Position numbers and translations under genes: made by a program. Under the pieces are notes generated by a model. It saw nothing but the letters and a program-made list of their open reading frames with translations, made no database searches and had not been told where the DNA came from. Shown piece after piece: positions 51,090 through 59,031 of a stretch of DNA of 64,000 nt (positions within the stretch are counted from its first letter, which is position 1; each line of letters starts with the position of its first letter). This DNA comes from a bacterium (GTDB lineage Bacteria > Verrucomicrobiota > Kiritimatiellia > CAIKKV01 > CAITUY01), in contig JBAWZF010000004.1 in NCBI GenBank assembly GCA_037143175.1, positions 62,001-126,000 of the forward strand. Direction: 5' to 3'.

Positions 51090-54000
51090 GCGCCATTTTG
51101 AAGATTCAGAAGTTCGGTATGTGTCTAGGACTTGCGTTGTTGCTGGGGAGTGCGGTTAAAGGGGCGGCGGCCGAACCGGCATTGGTCGTGAGTACGTTCT
51201 CAAGCCTCCTGCCGTCGGGCCTGGGTATTTCGGCCCGGGTCGACCTTGTTGAAAAAAAGGTGGGACTCGCTTCCGCGGCGCTCACTTATCGGCTGGATGT
51301 GCGGGGGCGGGCAGAACTCTCATTCCTTCCCAATGCTTTTATCCTGCCGGCTCCGGGCCTGGTTCATGTCTGGGTGAAGGGCAACAAATCCGGGAACCGG
51401 ATCAGGTTTTCGTTTTGGGATGCCAAGGCGGTCACCGATTCGGACGGCGGGATCCGGTATGATGACGGCAAGGACAGGCCCATGCCTCCTGTGACGCTCG
51501 ACTTCGATGGGTGGAAAGAATTTTCATTTGATCTCAAGGAGGTGCCGCGCGAACGGCATCTGTGCTTCAAGGGCATTGCCATTGAGCGCGGGGAACAGAG
51601 CAAGGAATTGCCGGTGGAGGGGACGGTGTGGATTGATGATATGACCGTCGTGCCGTCGGTTGGCCCCAAGCCCACGGCCACGGCGCTGGTCGGGTTACTC
51701 GGTTCGCGGATGCGCGTCCGTGACACCAATCTGGTGGTGGCCGTTGATCTGCGGAATTTCACCTCCAAGCCTGTCCGGGCAAATGTCCGGATGGCCTTGG
51801 TGGATTGGAATGACACGCCGGTGGCGGACCGGGACACCGAGGTGAAACTGGCGCCTGGTGAATTGACGGAAGTGGTCGTCCCGATGGCGCCGGATAGTTT
51901 CGCCCCCTTCGTTCCTCCCTTCAGGTTGAGAGGCGATGTGCTGTCGCCCGATGTGCCGGAACTGAACGGGCGGGTGGATGAGACGATTGTGTTCGGTAAC
52001 AGCTATCTCCTTTTCGAGCCCTTCGCCGACGTCTACGGCGGCTGGGGCACGCGCGGGACCAAGTTTGGGGATCAGAACGTCTCGGTCGCCGAAGCCTACC
52101 GGTACACAGGGTTGCCACAGACGAGCCTGCGGCTGAGCCGGGTTGACATTGCCGCAGCGGCGGGTGGCGAAACCAATCCGCCGGGCCGCTATGCCATGCG
52201 GGTTGATTTTGAGAATTCGGGAACGGTGTTCAATATGCGCCCTCCGGCGCGCCGGTATTTTTCCGGGGACGCCTTCCGTGCGGGATTCTGGGTCAAGGGG
52301 GATGGGTCGGGGGCGCGCGTGTCGGCGATTCTGCAGGACTACAGCGACATGGCCGATTTCTATGAAGGCGGCTGGAAGCGCACCCGTATCGAATCCTTAC
52401 TGTGCACACTTGATTTTACGGGCTGGCGTTATATTGAGGTGGGGTTGCCCGGAGACGGTATCCTCACGCATTTACCCAAAGGCTCGACGCGCGATATTGA
52501 TGCTCCCTTGGAGCTGGCGGGCTTTGCCATTGCAGCGGCCCGGGAGGACGACAGTGTAAAGGGTGTGACGGGGAATCGTAACTCCGGAGCGGTGAAATCC
52601 GGGGTCGTCGAATTTGGCTCCGTCTTTATCCATACGCAACAGCGGGCGGCTGAAGCGTTGGCGGCCTTTGCCGCCTATGATGACCCCGAACACCAGTGGG
52701 CGGGCGACCGTGGCGCCTGGGCTATCGTCCAGAACGGATGGGTGGGTAGAAGCCGCAAGGTGCAGATACAGTGGAGCCTGGTGGACCAGGCTGGATCGCC
52801 TGTGGCTTCCGGCGCAATGGAAGGCGAACTCAAACCTGAGGAGGAGCGCGCCTTCCGGGTAGACCTGCCGGCACGGGCGGCGGAGGCACGCAAGGCGGCA
52901 GGCCCGCTTCGACTTCAGGTGGTGGCCGTCGATGCGGGCGATTCCCCGGTCAATGTCGATCAGGAGATCATCCTGTCAAAGCCGGATAGTCGTGCGTTCT
53001 TCGCCGATTTCGAGCAGGATCGTTCCTATGGTGCGGGTCAGATTTCTGGCCTGTCACGTGAGCCGGATCAGTCGCCGGCGGGGCATACCACAAATAAGGT
53101 GGCCCACTCGGGCTTGCGTTCACTGGAATTGACCTGGGCCGCGACCAACAGCGCAGATCATCTCGTCTCGATCGATCCGCCACTTCCGGGGCTACCGGTC
53201 TCGCTCTCGCTCTGGATCTATGGAGACGGCTCCGGGGTGCAGTTCTATCCCTTGATTGGTGACCGGAACGGCGTGAATAAGGGTATTTCCCGCGGGCAGT
53301 GGGATGTGTTCACGATGCGCACCACCGAGCCCGTGAGTCGTGAGGTTGTTACCGTGGATTGGACGGGTTGGCGCGAGTTGAAGTTCCGGTTCCCCCTGAT
53401 ACCGCCGAGTTGGAACATTGAGTTACCTGTGTTGAGTTTTGTTCCGAGCTATCCGCTCGGACTACACCTCGTGATGCTTCCCGGCAATCAGACTAACTTG
53501 CAGTCGGCCATGCTCTACGTGGATGATATCGTTGTGGAAACGCACCTTCCGCCGGCTGAACGCGTCGGTTTCCGGCTCGACCAACCCGGGGAGTCGAATA
53601 TCCTGCCGCCCGGTGGTGAGTTGGCGGCCTGGGTCTGGAATGCAGATGCGGAATCCGTCAGGAAGCTCACGTTGACCGGCGGGCTTCAGAACTGGCGCGG
53701 GCGACGCGTTTGCGGTTCGGAGACAACGCTGGAACTCAAGCCCGGGGAAGTCAAACGTGTCGTGGCTGCCTCGAAGATTCCGCAAGGTGCCTATACTGCG
53801 AAATTTGAGCTCCGGGAGGGGACCGCGGTACGTGGCTCGGCTACGGGAGACCTGTTGGCGGCCGACCTGAGTACGGTGCTCGGTGCCAAGTGGCACGAGG
53901 CGCTGAGTGAGAGTTCCCGGTTGCGGGGGCCGCTCGGGAGCCTGTTCGAGCTTGTCGATGAAGACTGGGATTGGGTCGAGCATTATCCGGGAAATTTCCA

Positions 54001-55999
54001 GGCCGATACCGTGCGCGGTCGTGCCAAACGGGTACGTGAACAGGGCGGAGAACCCTTTGCCTTGCTGGGGTATAGCGCCTACTGGGCGGCGGGCGAGGGT
54101 TTTCAGGCCCGGCAGGCCAATGCCTTTTCGCGGCGGGCGCGTGACGCGGGCCATGCTGTGGATATTTTCATGCGGCCCGAACGGATCGATGATTGGGATA
54201 ACTATGTCTGTGAACTGATGCGGGCGGCCGGGAGTGATGTCGATGGGTGGATTCTCTGGGATAACCCGGACGGCGCAGGACCGCTCGCCATGAAGCCGGA
54301 GGTGTTCGCGCCGCTGCTCAATTCGGCATGGCGCTGGCGCAACGCGTATTGCCCCGATAAGCCCCTGTTGATTGGCGGGATGCAACGGGATACGGCCGTG
54401 GCATATCTCGAAGGGCTTGCCAAAACGAATGCCCTCAACTCGTTTAGCGGCCTCCAGATGCGGCTTGACCTTGGACGGCTCTCGCCTGAGGACGCCCTGC
54501 TCGAAGGATTTATTGGCGAACTGCAGACGGCGTTGCGCAGCACCCCGGAGAATCCGCGCCCGATTTTCTTCACAGACCTGGATTGGGCTGTCGAGAAGGG
54601 GGACGAAGGACTCAGCGTTTTTGATCAGGCGGCCTATCTTGCCCGGACCACCCTGTTGCTCAACCGCTTCGGCTACCGTCCCTCGGTAACTGTGGCGAAC
54701 GGAGACTTTGACCGCTTCGGGCTCGGGGTGGCCTACAAGCAGGTGCGTGCCTGTCCTCCGATGAGTGCCAAACCTGCCACCATGCTTTTGAAGCCCGGTT
54801 GGTGGGGGTTGGCCAACCTGCGGACTTGGTGTCAGGAAATGGATGCAGTGGGGGGGCTCGACCTTCAGGATGTCCGGCCAGGACGTTCGGTGGGGTTGCT
54901 GTATAAGATGCGGGACGGCCGCCCCGCCGCGATCGTGTGGCGGAACGATGAGCCGGGCATGGTTTCCTTTAACGAAACGGGTTGTGAGGTGGCCGGGGCG
55001 GAGGATGTGTTTGGCACGCCGGTTGTCCTCGAGCAGGGCGGCTATGCGGTCGGTAAGATTCCTGTGCGTTTTGTCCTGAAAGCGTCTGCTGAAGCGCCGC
55101 TGGAGGCGCTGAGCCGACTTCAGGTCCGTGATATCGGTGGCTCCGCATTATGGCCCCAACAGACGCTGGCGGCATTTGCACCGGCGACAGGTAAGCGTTT
55201 CGCTTATCATCAGTCCGGGGGCACTCAGACGGTTTTCGAGGGCCGGACGGCCTGGGGTGAAGTGGTGAAGCGGGATGGACTGCGTTTTATGTCCGGTGGC
55301 TCGGAGTCTTTCGAGCTGTCCGTGCCAGCGGGTGCCGGGCTGGCGTTGAGAAAGAGCTTTCTGCTTGACCAGGAGGGGCACACGGGCGAGGTCTTTGTCG
55401 AAGGCAAACCGGTGGGGAGTTGGAATCTGACGAAGACCTCCCCGGAGCTTTCTTCCGGCCTACGTGAATCCGTATTTCCTCTCGCCGCGTCCGTCATGGG
55501 TGGGAAGGCAAAAGTCACGGTCAAGATCAGCTACCCCAAGGGGGGCACAACCGCCCGCTGGACGGCGTTCGAGTATCGGGGTGGGGGATTCCCGCTGACG
55601 GCTGTGGGAGCGATCCATGCCGACCAGAACGTGGGGGCGCCACGGCCCGGCCGTAATACGGTGGGTGGCCCGCTGAAGATCGGTGAAGAACGATTTGGCA
55701 ACGGCCTCGGCTGCTTTGCGATGAGTTTGCAGGAGTTCAGTCTTGGCGGCCGGTTCAAACGTTTTACGGCCAAGGTGGGGGTCGATGCTGTTACCGAGGG
55801 TAAGGGTTCGGTTGTCTTTGAAGTGTATGGGGATGGTAAGAAATTGTGGGCGTCGCCCACCATGTCAGGGCTGGATGCCGCACGGGTGGTGGATGTCCCG
55901 GTGGAGGGCGTGGAACGTTTGAGACTGGTCGTGGGCGATGGCGGGGATGGAAACCGCTACGATGTGGCCGACTGGTGCGATCCTGTCCTGCAGCTTTGA
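51086..55999 (+). CDS. Giant secreted protein with jelly-roll repeats, TIM-barrel-like centre and NPCBM-like C-terminus
   Basis: 1637 aa, ATG overlapping the previous stop (ATGA), with GGAGGAG before it. The signal peptide ends after 'GAAA' (about 29). Residues 30-900 contain several galactose-binding-like jelly rolls with recurring 'DFDGWKEFSFDL', 'LDFTGWRYIEVGLPG', 'VDWTGWRELKFRFPL' and 'YVDDIVVE' motifs. About 930-1260 is TIM-barrel-like ('LFELVDEDWDWVEHYPGNFQ', 'LGYSAYWAAGEGF', 'PIFFTDLDWAVEKGDEGLSV'), similar in style to GH39/GH5-like barrels. The last 150 residues look like an NPCBM sugar-binding domain ('RFGNGLGCFAMSLQEFSLGG', 'VVFEVYGDGKKLW', 'RLVVGDGGDGNRYDVADW'). Probable extracellular glycan-processing or glycan-binding protein made with the preceding giant. 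No catalytic Glu pair can be assigned with confidence. Confidence 0.85.
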   Translation: MSAILKIQKFGMCLGLALLLGSAVKGAAAEPALVVSTFSSLLPSGLGISARVDLVEKKVGLASAALTYRLDVRGRAELSFLPNAFILPAPGLVHVWVKGNKSGNRIRFSFWDAKAVTDSDGGIRYDDGKDRPMPPVTLDFDGWKEFSFDLKEVPRERHLCFKGIAIERGEQSKELPVEGTVWIDDMTVVPSVGPKPTATALVGLLGSRMRVRDTNLVVAVDLRNFTSKPVRANVRMALVDWNDTPVADRDTEVKLAPGELTEVVVPMAPDSFAPFVPPFRLRGDVLSPDVPELNGRVDETIVFGNSYLLFEPFADVYGGWGTRGTKFGDQNVSVAEAYRYTGLPQTSLRLSRVDIAAAAGGETNPPGRYAMRVDFENSGTVFNMRPPARRYFSGDAFRAGFWVKGDGSGARVSAILQDYSDMADFYEGGWKRTRIESLLCTLDFTGWRYIEVGLPGDGILTHLPKGSTRDIDAPLELAGFAIAAAREDDSVKGVTGNRNSGAVKSGVVEFGSVFIHTQQRAAEALAAFAAYDDPEHQWAGDRGAWAIVQNGWVGRSRKVQIQWSLVDQAGSPVASGAMEGELKPEEERAFRVDLPARAAEARKAAGPLRLQVVAVDAGDSPVNVDQEIILSKPDSRAFFADFEQDRSYGAGQISGLSREPDQSPAGHTTNKVAHSGLRSLELTWAATNSADHLVSIDPPLPGLPVSLSLWIYGDGSGVQFYPLIGDRNGVNKGISRGQWDVFTMRTTEPVSREVVTVDWTGWRELKFRFPLIPPSWNIELPVLSFVPSYPLGLHLVMLPGNQTNLQSAMLYVDDIVVETHLPPAERVGFRLDQPGESNILPPGGELAAWVWNADAESVRKLTLTGGLQNWRGRRVCGSETTLELKPGEVKRVVAASKIPQGAYTAKFELREGTAVRGSATGDLLAADLSTVLGAKWHEALSESSRLRGPLGSLFELVDEDWDWVEHYPGNFQADTVRGRAKRVREQGGEPFALLGYSAYWAAGEGFQARQANAFSRRARDAGHAVDIFMRPERIDDWDNYVCELMRAAGSDVDGWILWDNPDGAGPLAMKPEVFAPLLNSAWRWRNAYCPDKPLLIGGMQRDTAVAYLEGLAKTNALNSFSGLQMRLDLGRLSPEDALLEGFIGELQTALRSTPENPRPIFFTDLDWAVEKGDEGLSVFDQAAYLARTTLLLNRFGYRPSVTVANGDFDRFGLGVAYKQVRACPPMSAKPATMLLKPGWWGLANLRTWCQEMDAVGGLDLQDVRPGRSVGLLYKMRDGRPAAIVWRNDEPGMVSFNETGCEVAGAEDVFGTPVVLEQGGYAVGKIPVRFVLKASAEAPLEALSRLQVRDIGGSALWPQQTLAAFAPATGKRFAYHQSGGTQTVFEGRTAWGEVVKRDGLRFMSGGSESFELSVPAGAGLALRKSFLLDQEGHTGEVFVEGKPVGSWNLTKTSPELSSGLRESVFPLAASVMGGKAKVTVKISYPKGGTTARWTAFEYRGGGFPLTAVGAIHADQNVGAPRPGRNTVGGPLKIGEERFGNGLGCFAMSLQEFSLGGRFKRFTAKVGVDAVTEGKGSVVFEVYGDGKKLWASPTMSGLDAARVVDVPVEGVERLRLVVGDGGDGNRYDVADWCDPVLQL

Positions 56000-56052
56000 T
56001 CTGAATAGGTGATTAGGCTGTAGACTGTTAGGAATTTCACTCCGGAGTATTT

Positions 56053-57063
56053 ATGAAATTGAACAAGCAACTTTTTGCATTCTTGCTGATGGCGCTTCCG
56101 GTATTCGGGGGTGAGCCGGCTTCCTGTGAGGTCTATCGCGCGACGTCTCCGGTGACGATCGATGGGGCTCTTGACGAGTCCTGTTGGAAAGACGCGACCG
56201 CCTATCGCGTGGACTATGATAGCGACAAGCTGGGCGTGTTGTGTACCCAGGCGTTGATGGTGGTGAAGTATGCCTGGGACGAGCAGTATCTGTATATTGG
56301 CTATGAGACGTTTGACACGAATTTACTCGCGGAGGGGATGGGGCAGATGGATGGGCCTGATGGGAACCGTCGTGAAGGGTGTGTGATTTGGACCAGCAAA
56401 GGAGTCGACTGTGTCGAGTTCTTCCTCTCCTGGGGTGGTGAGCGGTATATGTGGGAACTGCATCATAATGCCCGGAACAACTTCAGTGATACCTGGTGTG
56501 TGGTGCCTCCGGAGAATGATCCGATTGCTCAGTATTCCGGTTGGGATTACGGGATCCGGTTCTGTCGTGGAGAGTATCTGGTGGACGATCCTCCCGCCAC
56601 GGTGGCCATGGCGACCCGGCTTAAGCCAAAAACGAATGGAGCGCCTTCGACGGTGAACGATCCCTCTGATTGCGATACCGGGTATACGTCCGAGTTGCGC
56701 ATTCCCTGGCTTGCGACAGGCATTGCCAAGGAGTGTGCCGTGATGGCGCCGCCTGCAGCCGCAGGGAAACGTCCGGTGCGGGAGCCGAAAATGTGGAATG
56801 TAGAAGGACAGCAGCTGTGGTTTCTGGCAGTCTTGCAGGATTCTGATTCGCATATGCGTTACCATCACTCCGGTCCTGAGTTTACCGGGGGCTGGTTCCA
56901 TCGAGGTGCCGCAACCTGGCCCCGACTGGTGTTCCGGGCTAACAGATCAGTTTGGACGGGGTTTGGCAGTTGCGGTGGAACGATGGCGAACGGGGCGACC
57001 GGCTGCGGGAGGGCGATAACACCCTGGTGGTGCAGGTCGAAAGCGGGCTCCAGCACGCGATGA
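56053..57063 (+). CDS. Secreted CBM9-like protein, probably frameshifted near its 3' end
   Basis: 336 aa as read. The signal peptide (about 1-20) is followed by a family-9 carbohydrate-binding-like domain: 'YRATSPVTIDGALDESCWKD', 'VVKYAWDEQYLYIGYETFD', 'CVEFFLSWGGERYMWELHHN', 'TSELRIPWLATGIA' and 'GWFHRGAATWPRLVF' are the expected blocks. After about residue 298 ('VFRAN') the frame turns into low-quality sequence rich in Gly, Trp and Cys up to the TGA at 57063. Another frame becomes protein-like from 56943 to 57146. A small deletion, a fusion, or a sequence error around 56938-56950 would explain this. Last gene before the sigma-54 promoter of the TPR operon; 53 bp after the giant protein gene. 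Confidence 0.75.
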   Translation: MKLNKQLFAFLLMALPVFGGEPASCEVYRATSPVTIDGALDESCWKDATAYRVDYDSDKLGVLCTQALMVVKYAWDEQYLYIGYETFDTNLLAEGMGQMDGPDGNRREGCVIWTSKGVDCVEFFLSWGGERYMWELHHNARNNFSDTWCVVPPENDPIAQYSGWDYGIRFCRGEYLVDDPPATVAMATRLKPKTNGAPSTVNDPSDCDTGYTSELRIPWLATGIAKECAVMAPPAAAGKRPVREPKMWNVEGQQLWFLAVLQDSDSHMRYHHSGPEFTGGWFHRGAATWPRLVFRANRSVWTGFGSCGGTMANGATGCGRAITPWWCRSKAGSSTR

Positions 57064-57146
57064 ACCGATCCGCCGCATTCCTGATCCCGTCGGAAAATGA
57101 TTTGGCACATTATAGGCTCCCTGCGTTAGAGGTGCATACAGCATAA
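56943..57146 (+). pseudogene. Out-of-frame tail of the CBM9-like gene
   Basis: Reads on from the CBM9-like gene in a different frame (offset two bases), after a TAA at 56940-56942. The text is protein-like: 'LDGVWQLRWNDGERGDRLRE', 'GDNTLVVQVESGLQHAMNRS', ending in 'LPALEVHTA' and TAA. The 'RxGDNTLVVQV' phrase resembles the closing strands of a galactose-binding jelly-roll, which may be the true C-terminal domain of the gene. There is no independent start codon with a ribosome site. Confidence 0.5.
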
Positions 57147-57246
57147 CGCGCTTTATTCTTCCAATGTGCATACCCGGCTATACAGTACTGGATGGATTTT
57201 GGTGTTTTTTCACCCGTTTTTCCGGTAATGTGCTGCAAGTTAACGA

Positions 57247-57264
57247 TTGGCACGGGTATTGCTT
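57247..57264 (+). promoter_or_regulatory. Sigma-54 (-24/-12) promoter of the TPR operon
   Basis: TTGGCACGGGTATTGCTT matches the RpoN consensus (TTGGCACG, four bases, TTGCT) at every conserved position, with exactly 10 bases between the GG (57249-57250) and the GC (57261-57262). It points toward the TPR genes, and transcription should start near 57274, about 20 bases before ATG 57295. An enhancer-bound AAA+ activator would be needed; its site is not recognised. Confidence 0.85.
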
Positions 57265-57294
57265 AAACAGTTCAAAGGAAAATTCAGGAGTGCA

Positions 57295-59031
57295 ATGTTG
57301 AACATGATTCGTTTTATTTCGTGGACTTTCTGTGGATACGTTCGGGTGCTGGGCCGGGCTTGGGTCGGGGTGGTGCTGGGGGCGGCGGTGGCCGGCGCCC
57401 AGGAGGTTTCCCTGACGGCGGGTGATTTTTCCAAGCTCGACACATTCGAGAGCGTGCTGCTGGCGAAGGCCGACAAGGTCTACGGTGCCAAGGAATACCG
57501 CCAGGCAACGGCGGCGTATGACGGCTTTGTCCTCCAGTATCCCAAGTCAGTCGCCACCCCGTACGCGCTGTTGTGCAAGGGACGATCGTTGCAACTCGAC
57601 AACAAGCGGAACGATGCGATCAAGGTCTATAACGAGATCCTCGACTATTTCCCCAATGCTATCGCCTATGCCGGGGCCGCGCTATATTTTATCGGGGAAT
57701 GCCATTGGCAGAATTCCGACACGAAGGAGGCCATGAAGGCCTGGGCCGAGATGGCCAAGGACAGCGACTACAGCAAACACCTGTTGGCCGCGCGCGCCAT
57801 CAACCAGCTCGCCAACAACCTGGTGCGCCAGGAGAAATGGTCCGAGGCGGCACCCTATTACCTGCAGGTCGCCGTGGACTTTCGTCGCGCCAATCCCGAG
57901 GCGGCCCGTGCGGCCATTGAAAAGGTGAGTCAGTACTATGTCCGGGAACGGCCTGACGCGGCCGGGTTGCGCGCCGCCTACGACAAGATGGAGACGTTTG
58001 AATGGAGCCCCCAGGCGGGATCCGATACCAACTTCTGGAGCCGGACGATCGAGTCGATTGACCGGTTGGGTGTCTTCAATGAGGCTGATCGGTCTAACCG
58101 CGACCGCTACTACCAGTATTGGGCACAGGCGATGGATGGCAAGTTTCCGGAGTGGGACGACTACCAGGCGGCGGCGGCGCGTTTCCGCCTGGCCGTGGAT
58201 GGCGATGAGGCCAAGTGGATGGCGCGCCTGGACAAACAGTTCAGCCAGTATCAGAAGGACGGGGATTATGCCCGGGTAATCCGCTGGATCGGCTACTATG
58301 CCTCCCGCAAGCCCAAGCTGGAGGAATATTACGCTAAACTGTCGTTCGAGAAGATGACCGGGGAACAGATCGTCGGATTGATCGGCGTCTTCTACACCAG
58401 GTGCCCCGCCACCAGTTATCCCCTGGCCCGCAACGCGATCGAGAAGCTCAAGCCAGGCGCGGTCAGTGACGACACCCGCGAGAACATCGCGCGGGGGTGG
58501 ATGTGGGGCCGCGACGAGGATGGGCTGCGACTGACCGCCCTCGGCATGAAGGATGCCGACCGGGGCAAGATGTTGCTGCTCCGGTATTATCGCGATGCCC
58601 GCCTGGGCGACAAGGGGCTCGCGCTCGTGGACGATCTGGCCCGGGTGCCGGCCTATGCCAAGGAGGCGCTGATGGCCAAGGGGTTCCTCCTGCAATTGAA
58701 GAGCAAGTGGGCGGAGGCGATCGCCGCTTACCGGCTATCCGACAGTCCGCCGGACTCCTCGTTCCGCATCGCCGAGTGCCTGATGGCTGACGGCAAGCGC
58801 GATCAGGCCATAGCGACCCTGCGGGAGATCGAGAATTTCTTCAAGGACTCCGCCCCGGAAGCTGCATTGCGCATCGCGTATGCGTACCGCGACACAGGCG
58901 AGAGCAAGTCGTTTATCGCGGCGTTGCGGGCTGTACTCAAGAAATATCCAGGCAGTGCCCAGTCGAATACGGCTCATCTCGAACTGGAACAGCTGGGTGT
59001 AAAAACGGGTGGAGGCGTCGATGCGGAATAG
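57295..59031 (+). CDS. Secreted TPR-repeat protein
   Basis: 578 aa from ATG 57295 (AGGAG 4 bases before). A TTG start further upstream would lie inside the sigma-54 promoter and is rejected. The signal peptide ends in 'VAGAQ' (about 36). The mature part is almost all helical hairpins, with TPR units at about 50-170 ('EYRQATAAYDGFVLQYPKSV', 'NDAIKVYNEILDYFPNA') and again at about 455-570 ('WAEAIAAYRLSD', 'RDQAIATLREIENFFKDSA'). The middle ('SPQAGSDTNFWSRTIESIDR') is helical but without a clear repeat. It is probably periplasmic and acts as a scaffold. The next gene starts inside its last codons (11-base overlap), so they are coupled. Confidence 0.88.
   Translation: MLNMIRFISWTFCGYVRVLGRAWVGVVLGAAVAGAQEVSLTAGDFSKLDTFESVLLAKADKVYGAKEYRQATAAYDGFVLQYPKSVATPYALLCKGRSLQLDNKRNDAIKVYNEILDYFPNAIAYAGAALYFIGECHWQNSDTKEAMKAWAEMAKDSDYSKHLLAARAINQLANNLVRQEKWSEAAPYYLQVAVDFRRANPEAARAAIEKVSQYYVRERPDAAGLRAAYDKMETFEWSPQAGSDTNFWSRTIESIDRLGVFNEADRSNRDRYYQYWAQAMDGKFPEWDDYQAAAARFRLAVDGDEAKWMARLDKQFSQYQKDGDYARVIRWIGYYASRKPKLEEYYAKLSFEKMTGEQIVGLIGVFYTRCPATSYPLARNAIEKLKPGAVSDDTRENIARGWMWGRDEDGLRLTALGMKDADRGKMLLLRYYRDARLGDKGLALVDDLARVPAYAKEALMAKGFLLQLKSKWAEAIAAYRLSDSPPDSSFRIAECLMADGKRDQAIATLREIENFFKDSAPEAALRIAYAYRDTGESKSFIAALRAVLKKYPGSAQSNTAHLELEQLGVKTGGGVDAE

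Noticed and set aside
53462-54385. 307-codon minus-strand open frame
   Set aside because: Shadow of the 1637-aa secreted protein.
57205-57235. Terminator after the CBM9-like gene (GGTG, six T, CACC, then a T-run)
   Set aside because: The stem is only four pairs and the loop is the T-tract itself; too weak to call.
57682-58695. 337-codon minus-strand open frame
   Set aside because: Shadow of the first TPR gene; no ribosome site or recognisable domain.
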